Assembly (NCBI GenBank): GCA_000320545.1
Contig: ADNK01001602.1
Span: 1 to 44,083 of the forward strand
DNA from: Bigelowiella natans CCMP2755
Lineage: Eukaryota > Cercozoa > Chlorarachniophyceae
Direction of reading: 5' to 3'
Length of the DNA: 44,083 bases
A model generated the notes under the pieces. That model searched no databases. It was not told the origin of the DNA and worked only from the letters and a program-made list of their open reading frames with translations. Shown piece after piece: positions 31,824 through 38,109 of the stretch (its first letter is position 1; each line of letters begins with the position of its first letter). Both the position numbers and the translations under genes were made by a program.

Positions 31824-32429
31824 ATGAGTTCTTCTACCGCACATTTCCGTAATTCAGTTTTAATTGATGGATTACTTACCGGTCCTACTATTGTTAGAAT
31901 AGACACCGAAAAAACTGCTGTTCTTAACAGTCTTAATCAACAAATTTCTGACTTTCAAATAGCAGAAACAAACAATGCTCAAGCAAGAGCAGATTTACAA
32001 AATCAAATTGATAATGCTAATGCTTCTATGACTCAGGCTATGGGTGATTTAACCCAACTTGTTGATGACAACAAAGCAGATATTGAATGTAAATTAGCAA
32101 CAGAAACTAATGAAAGACTTTCATTAGCAAGTGAAGTAAGCAACAGAAATGCATTTGTAGATGGTGAAATTACCAGACTTGACCAACAACATGCTGATGA
32201 TGATGCTAGACTTACAGCTGTTGAAGCAACACAAGCTACTTTTAATTTAGATGTAGAATCTAAAATTCAAGAGAGAATTGATGCTCACAATGCTGATCTT
32301 GATAATACCCTTCCTCGTTTAGCAAAATTAGAAGAGTATTTTGAAATCGATGAATCAGGAACAGAACCAGTTGTAAGAATTAAAGGAGGTGTTAAATTTG
32401 AAGTAAGTGGCGATTTCGTCCAAGGTTAG
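31824..32429 (+). CDS. coiled-coil fibre-like viral protein, 201 aa
   Basis: Single exon, AT-rich. A long helical middle part (NAQARADLQNQIDNANASM, LTQLVDDNKADIECKL) is followed by a compact C terminus ending VKFEVSGDFVQG. No signal or membrane segment. The next gene ends with the same pattern (CKLIVPNDLIQG), so both may share a small beta-structured tail for assembly on one structure. Probably a virion surface or fibre component (inference from shape only). Confidence 0.65.
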   Translation: MSSSTAHFRNSVLIDGLLTGPTIVRIDTEKTAVLNSLNQQISDFQIAETNNAQARADLQNQIDNANASMTQAMGDLTQLVDDNKADIECKLATETNERLSLASEVSNRNAFVDGEITRLDQQHADDDARLTAVEATQATFNLDVESKIQERIDAHNADLDNTLPRLAKLEEYFEIDESGTEPVVRIKGGVKFEVSGDFVQG

Positions 32430-32478
32430 ATTACAAATGTGATTTAAATAACATATAAAAATCTAACAATTAATAATA

Positions 32479-32721
32479 ATGTCTAACATTAAAGGTGGTG
32501 GTGCTATTTTCAAAGAAACACCTACAATGGCAAACAATGTTGTAGGTCAAACAACAGATACTATTAATCAACAATTAAACGATAATAATGCACAAAACAC
32601 AGAAAATAAATTACAACCTGATTTTTTAAAAGAAGTTTTTATGATGGATAAAGAAAACAAAACTATTACGATAAATTCTGAATGTAAACTCATTGTGCCT
32701 AATGATTTAATTCAAGGATAG
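32479..32721 (+). CDS. small viral protein with the same C-terminal tail, 80 aa
   Basis: Starts 50 bases after the fibre-like gene, same strand. Gly/Asn-rich N terminus (MSNIKGGGAIFKETPTMANN), a helix, then KTITINSECKLIVPNDLIQG, which parallels the tail of the preceding protein. Function unknown; likely a partner or paralogue of it. Confidence 0.6.
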   Translation: MSNIKGGGAIFKETPTMANNVVGQTTDTINQQLNDNNAQNTENKLQPDFLKEVFMMDKENKTITINSECKLIVPNDLIQG

Positions 32722-32760
32722 TTCGTTTAAAAATAGTATAGTTTTTTATAGTCATAAGTA

Positions 32761-33342
32761 ATGACTACAAGAAAAGTGTATTTTTATAGATTAACATGTT
32801 TAAATACAAGAGAAACATATGTAGGTAGTACTACTATGAATCCAAAATTAAGATTGCAAATGCATCTTGCTAATTTTAGAGCATATGAAAAAGGTTTTGG
32901 TAATTTTTGCTCTTCGTATCAAATTTTAAAAAGAGATAATTACATGTTTCAAGTTATATTAGAAAAGGATGCTAAAAAAATATCTGTTTATCAGAAAAGA
33001 AAGAAAGAAGCAGAACTAATAGCTGAAGAAAAAATGAAAAGAAAATGTGTTAATAAAAATATTCCAGGTAGAGATATAAAACAATATAGAATAGATAATA
33101 GAGATTATATTAATGCTTATGCGAGAGATTATTATGAAGATATAACAAAACACGATAAAATATATTGTCCCTTCTGTGATGGACATGTAATTAAAAAATA
33201 TTATGAACATCATATACACACTAAAAAGCACATAAAAAATCTTCTCAAATTAAATGATGAAAATAAAAATACCAGCGAAAGTAAGCAAGAAAGCAAGATT
33301 AGCATTGAAATTAAAGAAGCTAAATTGGAAAGGCACGATTGA
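32761..33342 (+). CDS. GIY-YIG endonuclease-like protein with zinc-finger-like C terminus, 193 aa
   Basis: N terminus KVYFYRLTCLNTRETYVGST fits a GIY-YIG nuclease core (a divergent first strand, then YVGST), followed by a helical region. Residues ~140-165 hold CPFCDGHVIKKYYEHHIHTKKH, resembling a C2H2 finger. Such genes are frequent in giant viruses, virophages and polinton-like viruses, as homing or repair nucleases. The catalytic Arg and Glu were not assigned with certainty. Its last 89 bases overlap the next gene in another frame. Confidence 0.72.
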   Translation: MTTRKVYFYRLTCLNTRETYVGSTTMNPKLRLQMHLANFRAYEKGFGNFCSSYQILKRDNYMFQVILEKDAKKISVYQKRKKEAELIAEEKMKRKCVNKNIPGRDIKQYRIDNRDYINAYARDYYEDITKHDKIYCPFCDGHVIKKYYEHHIHTKKHIKNLLKLNDENKNTSESKQESKISIEIKEAKLERHD

Positions 33343-34000
33343 AACTGGAATGAAAAGAGCTAAACAATTAGCATGTGACGATACTATAGATGTTGAAGAT
33401 GTTGTCGTGATGAATGCTTGGTTTAGTAGGCATCAATGCACTTCTAAACCAGGATGCGACAAATGGAAAGCAGATGGCAAACCGATGGATCAAGGACAAA
33501 GAAACAAGAGAAGAGGTGCTGTTTCGTGGTTAGCCTGGGGAGGAAATGCTGGATTTGAGTGGGTTAACAGTAAAAAAGTTCAAGATGTCATCAAAAAGTA
33601 CAAGATGAGCAAAAATAAAAAGTATGTGCCTAAATCATTAAGCAAAGAAGATAGAAAAAAACAAATAGAGAGCATATTTTATGGCAGAGCACGGCCTAAA
33701 TTAAGAAGTTTTAAAAGCAAGAAATCCAAATGGACTGTCAAAGCTGACAAGCATTTCAAAGGTGACACATCCTCATCTAATGTGACTAAAGTTTTAGATG
33801 TTCCTTCAAAAGCATCAAAAAAAATTATGAAAAAAGGTGAAGGAGCTTACTACTCTGGGGGATCAAGACCGAATCAAAGTGCTGAGTCGTGGTCAAGAGC
33901 CCGTCTGCATTCTGTTCTGTTTGGTGGACCATCTCGTGATGTTGATGAAAAGATTGCAAGCAAATGTGACATTCCTTTGTTGGAACAAAAAAATCTGTAG
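33254..34000 (+). CDS. conserved protist-virus protein of unknown function, 248 aa
   Basis: Basic protein with two conserved-looking blocks: RRGAVSWLAWGGNAGFEW (residues ~88-105) and GAYYSGGSRPNQSAESW followed by SRARLHSVLFGG. The segment FSRHQCTSKPGCDKW is cysteine-containing. I recognise this combination as typical of uncharacterised proteins in giant viruses, virophages and polinton-like viruses, but cannot name the family safely. The start overlaps the GIY-YIG gene by 89 bases. A later Met at about residue 33 would avoid most of the overlap, but the upstream basic stretch looks like part of the protein. Confidence 0.7.
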   Translation: MMKIKIPAKVSKKARLALKLKKLNWKGTIETGMKRAKQLACDDTIDVEDVVVMNAWFSRHQCTSKPGCDKWKADGKPMDQGQRNKRRGAVSWLAWGGNAGFEWVNSKKVQDVIKKYKMSKNKKYVPKSLSKEDRKKQIESIFYGRARPKLRSFKSKKSKWTVKADKHFKGDTSSSNVTKVLDVPSKASKKIMKKGEGAYYSGGSRPNQSAESWSRARLHSVLFGGPSRDVDEKIASKCDIPLLEQKNL

Positions 34001-34007
34001 TGTCACA

Positions 34008-34166
34008 ATGGCATTAAAAAAATTAACCAAAAGACAGAAAGATTTGTTAGCCGCTCATGGCAAGCATCATGGCAAAAAACACATGGCTTCTGTGAGAATG
34101 AACCTGATGTCAGGTAAAACTTTCAAAGAAGCACACGAATTAGCAACTAAAAAGTGTGGCAAATGA
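34008..34166 (+). CDS. small basic viral protein, 52 aa
   Basis: Lys/His-rich: MALKKLTKRQKDLLAAHGKH, then HMASVRMNL and SFKEAHELATKK-type ending. Small basic proteins of this style sit beside capsid-region genes in virophages and related viruses and may bind DNA. It follows the previous gene by 7 bases. Its stop codon marks the right border of TA-normal sequence. Confidence 0.6.
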   Translation: MALKKLTKRQKDLLAAHGKHHGKKHMASVRMNLMSGKTFKEAHELATKKCGK

Positions 34167-34794
34167 TTTTTGTCATCATTGACAATGATGACAAAGTTCA
34201 TTCAAATGACAAGATGTTTTTTGTGACTGTCTTCAAGTTCAATGTTGTCTTTGTCATTGGATTTCTTGTGATGTTTGCGAAACAAGTCATCAAAATTTTT
34301 TGATTTGACATCATTGGGCAATGCCGTTTTCATTGTTCCTTCTGCAGATCCGTCGCTGCATTTCACTTTGAAGGTAGCAGGTTCTTGATGGTCATTTTTC
34401 TTTGCTTTGTTTGTGTGGTCCAATGTTTCAACGATGCATTTCTGCTTTTTGTTTCGCAGATTGCGTGCAGGTTTTGACTCAATGTCTGCAAGTTTTTCAA
34501 ATTGTTCACAATCCAATGGCCTTTTGCTGTCAGTGCATCCATGACATGACATGCAATCTTTTGATCTTGATGCTGGTTGAGTTCCCTCACCTTGACCGAA
34601 CTTGATGACAAGTTCTTCAGCAGATTTCCTTTTGCATGTGTCCATGTTGGACGATGTCACATGCAACAATCTTTTGTTCTTCAAAGATCCAAATTGTTCT
34701 TCCGTCAGCCATTTGTCCAATGGCTTTCCATTTTTTCATTTGAACATTCTCATTTGTCACTTCAGGTGAGAACAAATTTGCAGTGTTTTCAACG
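34167..34794 (-). pseudogene. TA-depleted remnant with a Tyr-free 172-codon frame
   Basis: The frame 34,720-34,202 (minus) has no tyrosine and is rich in Lys, Asp and Ser, with a cysteine cluster (CMSCHGCTDSKRPLDC). A second frame upstream (34,832-34,617) gives WKAIGQMADGRTIWIF. From 34,170 to 35,040 I count only two TAs, though the DNA is AT-rich. The missing TAA/TAG may explain the open frames, so a real protein is doubtful. It may be the remnant of the element's own gene. Confidence 0.45.
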
Positions 34795-35105
34795 ATGCTC
34801 TGCTGTGGATTTTGCCATGTCATTTTTGACAAAGATTGTTTTCACAAAACACATGGGATGTGCCTGTGATTTTCATCATGTCATTCTAGCAATTCAGTTC
34901 AGCAGCAGGTCGTCAGTGGGTGAAGCTTTCACGTTGCGCATTTTCGCACATTTTGCTGCAGATTGCTGATGGGAAATCAAATGTCGAACACTTGACATGT
35001 CATGCTCGTGCAATTTTGCCATGTCATTCCAGCAATTCAGTTCAGCAGCAGGTCGTCAGTGGGTGAATTTTTGAAATGAAAATTTTGTGTCATTCCCCTG
35101 CCAAC
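34795..35105 (-). repeat. right terminal inverted repeat
   Basis: Reverse complement of 28,325-28,635, more fully TA-depleted than the left copy. Outside 35,105 the gag sequence of copy B resumes at gtctgcttcg. Confidence 0.88.
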
Positions 35106-35468
35106 GTCTGCTTCGCAATCCACAATGTCCTGCATGACAGCTGCCCAAACATCACGTGTCTGACACTTGCATTCCATCGATGCTTTCAGTTTGGCGCAGT
35201 TGCTCGCCCCAGGTCGCAAGGCTCGCAATGCCAATGCGACCTTCTTGCTTTCGGCGGCCACGTTCTCGTCGTCCGCCTCGTGGAAGTTCTCCAGTGCCTC
35301 CGCTGCTGCATCTGCTTTCTCAATCCCGGGTGCTGGTCCCGGCGGTGCCTGTGGAGGTGTTCCTCCTCCTTCCTTGGCGTCCGCATCGCCCTTCCTTTCC
35401 TGTTCCCGCTCGTGCCCTGGCACGGCCTGCGGTCCAAAGTCCTGCTGTTCTTCTAGCTGCTGCAACAT
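35106..35468 (-). pseudogene. start of gag, copy B
   Basis: Encodes about 115 N-terminal residues matching copy A (MLQQLEEQQDFGPQAVPG against MSQQLEEQQDFGSQAVQG). Every TA of copy A in the compared stretch 24,359-24,538 is changed here. Truncated by the inverted-repeat element. Confidence 0.88.
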
Positions 35469-35507
35469 TGGCAGTCAAATCGTTTCCCGTGTGTGGAAGC
35501 CAAAGGT

Positions 35508-35822
35508 TGTTGCGCGCAGGGTGCCGCTCGGTGCTCAAGGCAAAGGCGCTACGTGCACAAGGAGGGAAGGGGGACACGTTTGCTTCCTTTTGGACAGTCA
35601 ATTTGTTTTCATCAATGAATGTGTTGTCATCAAATCGTGCACTGCGTGTTCATTCGCGAAGCCGTCGCACGTGGGGCAGCACACTTCCGGTGTGCTGCCA
35701 TGGGTCCCGCCGGAACCCACGTGCCCATGCTGCATTGACATCTACGTCATCTGTGTTCTGCATCCGCGACAACCCCTTTGTTGTCGCACGTGACTTGTGC
35801 TCGCGTAGCAGTGCGCGCCACA
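35508..35822 (-). repeat. 5' LTR of copy B
   Basis: 315 bases, lacking one 11-base piece (agctttcgcga region) present in the other LTRs. At several ancestral TA sites it has TG where the 3' LTR has CA, or the reverse: TTTGTTTT here against TTCATTTT at about 25,465. Confidence 0.9.
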
Positions 35823-36385
35823 TGCATGCGCGTGCACGTGCATGGGCTTGCAAGTCCCTGTGGCGATGCAAGTTCACACTCATTGTGTCAACACGCAAAA
35901 AAACAACTCCAATCACTGTTTTGCACAGCATGGTTTTCATTGGAACAATTCCTGATTTTTTTGGTTTTTTTCCCAAAAATTGTCATCATCTACACGCTGA
36001 TCTTGGCAACTAGCCGTGGCGATCACAGACAACAGTGCAGTGTGCACGTGTTGACTGTGGTTGGCCATGTTGCACACATCATTGCGACGCCTGCGTCGCG
36101 AGCGGCATGACACTCACACATGGAACTTGCACATGTACACACGCTGTGATCTAGGAAATCATGCATGGCGCCAGATTTGATTCATTGACAGCACAGCTTG
36201 ATGCAAAATTTGCAAGGTTGCGTCATTTGACGGAAGATGTGCAACACTCCAACTCATGTTGATGTTGAATGGCAAATTGGAATGCAAGGACAGATCTGTG
36301 ATGTGTCATGAGTTGGCACCATTGCCATTCCACAAAACAAAGAATGTGATGATCACTTTTGTTTGGAGCGAGATGAGCGATGTTT
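35823..36385. other. TA-depleted intergenic repeat DNA
   Basis: About 560 bases with only a handful of TAs, mostly CTAG or CTAC. No gene supported. Depletion ends within about 20 bases of the stop codon of the next gene. Confidence 0.6.
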
Positions 36386-37644
36386 TCAAGAAAGTTTCTC
36401 CCGTAGAGTGGACACAATTTTTTCAAAAGCTTCAATTCCACCTTGTTGCCTTTTCAAGGTTAAGATGGCAAAGGCATTAGAACCATATTTCCTTTCATAA
36501 CCTTGGATGACGTTGCACTGAATATTGAGAGACTGAGGCGTAGATATTTCAAATTTTGTTTTCATTTTATCCTTATGTGCAATTTTAAAGGCTGTGCAAC
36601 TTTTGATATCTTTGATGATGTCCAACGTGGACTTTGGAGGTGATGAAAGAAGAAGAATTTTTTTTACATAAGGATCAAGGGATAGCTTCTCCATGCCACC
36701 TACAATTTTAATGTTTCCTAGTTCTCTCTCTCCACGCGGAAGGATTGATCTCGTGACTCGATGTTTCCTGATATTATACTCGACGGTGTATGGAAAAAGG
36801 TTTCGCTTCTTCAACCACACCTTTACGACTATCTGCGCTTCATCTATACATATTTTATTCCTATACGCGAGATCTCCAGTGAATATTTCTTTACATTCCA
36901 CGACCAACTTGTTAGAATTCCCCATGATGCACTCCACTTTCACATTCCCCAAAAAAGCGTTGAGTTGCTCTTCACATTTTTCCGCAGAATCAACGGCTTT
37001 GTCCAAAAGTTTGTCCGGTCTGATCGTCCTAAGAATAATTCAAATTCTCAGTCCACATACACTCTACACCGATCAGTATTACATCTTTAAGGGCTCGCCG
37101 TCGCCTTCCTGATTTACATAAATCAATTCAGCCGTGTACCTCACACATATTGTAACATAAGATTACTCGCTTCCACATCGTTCTAGCGAAGTCTTCACGG
37201 CGTCCAGCACACATAGCTGATGCATCAGTATCTTCTTTCTTGGGATTATCAATAAGTTTCGTGCCCTTTTCGCAGACAATTTTGTAGACATTCTCCATGA
37301 AACAATTGTATAGATGACGAAGTTTTTGTGGGCAACGTTCTCCAAATGACTTGAAATAATTAATTTTCCTCTCATATCCCTTTTCCTTCTCCCAATAGTT
37401 GTATAGATCCTTGTAACGATCTTTCACAACTGTGTTGTTGAAAAGAATATTTGTTTTCCTATTCTTTTTTCCCTTGACCCTAGCTGCAGCTTCCTTTTGT
37501 ATGTTTTTATGGAACTACGGGCGTTCCCCCGTTGAATAAAATGTTAGTTCATCTCATAACCCAACAATGCCATCATTCAAATGTGAACTCAAATAAGATT
37601 CACATAAATCTCTTTCTCTCCATCCCCCAAACCCACCCCCCTCT

Positions 37645-37729
<85 letters not shown>

Positions 37730-37979
37730 TGTGTTTGTGGATGGGCAAACGCACGTTTTTGTGCAAAAGCCTCATTGTTTACACATGAAGTACCTCTTCA
37801 ACGTCAAGTCGTGATGAGGACGTGCTTGGTTTCGACTTCTTTGTGGCTTGGATTGCAGGACACCTGTCGCGACTTCTTTTCTGTCGGAATTCTCGTTTAT
37901 CATGCCTGAAACTTAGCAGGGCTTCAGTAACAGTGCTTGGAGTTCACCACGATAAACGGTTGTCAAACCTGGAGGCCAT
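36386..37979 (-). CDS. unknown four-exon protein, about 377 aa
   Basis: Exons 37,979-37,969 (MAS plus a split codon), 37,905-37,794, 37,514-37,147 and 37,028-36,386 join in phase (2, 0, 2), ending in TGA. The N terminus is basic and Ser-rich (HDKREFRQKRSRDRC, KKSKPSTSSSR, RVKGKKNRKTN), resembling nuclear localisation sequences. The middle is helical with aromatic residues (DRYKDLYNYWEKEKGY). The C-terminal part has beta-like segments (KLVVECKEIFTGDLAYRN). No family recognised. The 37,147 donor (gtgtga) is chosen by phase; alternatives fail. It shares a short divergent promoter with the caspase gene, so the two could be co-regulated. Confidence 0.8.
37648..37728. repeat. (TA)n-(TG)n microsatellite in intron 2 of the unknown gene
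   Basis: TA repeat running into TG repeat between exons starting 37,514 and ending 37,794. Confidence 0.9.
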
Positions 37980-38109
37980 GTTGAGGTTGTAGGTGCTCAC
38001 CTGTCCTTCAGTGGGAGAAAGGTAGGGTAATTCACCAATGCGACAACTAAAATCCTTTGAAGTATTTTAGGTATTATAAGGTATGAAGTACTTCGGAATA
38101 ATCCCAAAA
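37980..38109. promoter_or_regulatory. short divergent promoter region
   Basis: About 130 bases between the start of the unknown gene (minus) and the first recognisable exon of the caspase gene (plus). It contains tagggtaa and ttttaggtattataagg. No motif is assigned. The true first exon of the caspase gene may begin here. Confidence 0.4.

Larger units (their letters stand above)
28325..35105. mobile_element. 6.8-kb element with 311-bp terminal inverted repeats
   Basis: 28,325-28,635 and 34,795-35,105 are reverse complements of each other (gttggcaggggaatgacac outward end, cacagcagagcat inner end). Each TIR contains two sub-repeats of actgacgacctactgctgaactgaa-type sequence about 155 bases apart. 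The element sits inside copy B's gag. No transposase is recognisable. The interior holds a Crinkler/RHS-like gene, a viral gene block and a TA-poor Tyr-free frame. It may be a DNA transposon or viral-type element whose centre was replaced. Confidence 0.8.
25369..35822 (-). mobile_element. old, deleted, interrupted LTR retrotransposon (copy B)
   Basis: Relative of copy A in the same orientation. LTRs at 35,508-35,822 (5') and 25,369-25,694 (3') are flanked by the 4-base duplication TGCA (25,365-25,368 and 35,823-35,826). Retained interior pieces are 25,695-26,107 (end of pol), 26,764-28,276 (protease and late gag) and 35,106-35,507 (gag start). Most of reverse transcriptase, RNase H and integrase is missing and replaced by 26,108-26,763. 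A 311-bp-TIR element interrupts gag with loss of about 230 bases. Nearly every TA of copy A is CA or TG here, giving systematic Tyr to His/Cys and Ile to Thr/Met changes. Confidence 0.9.
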
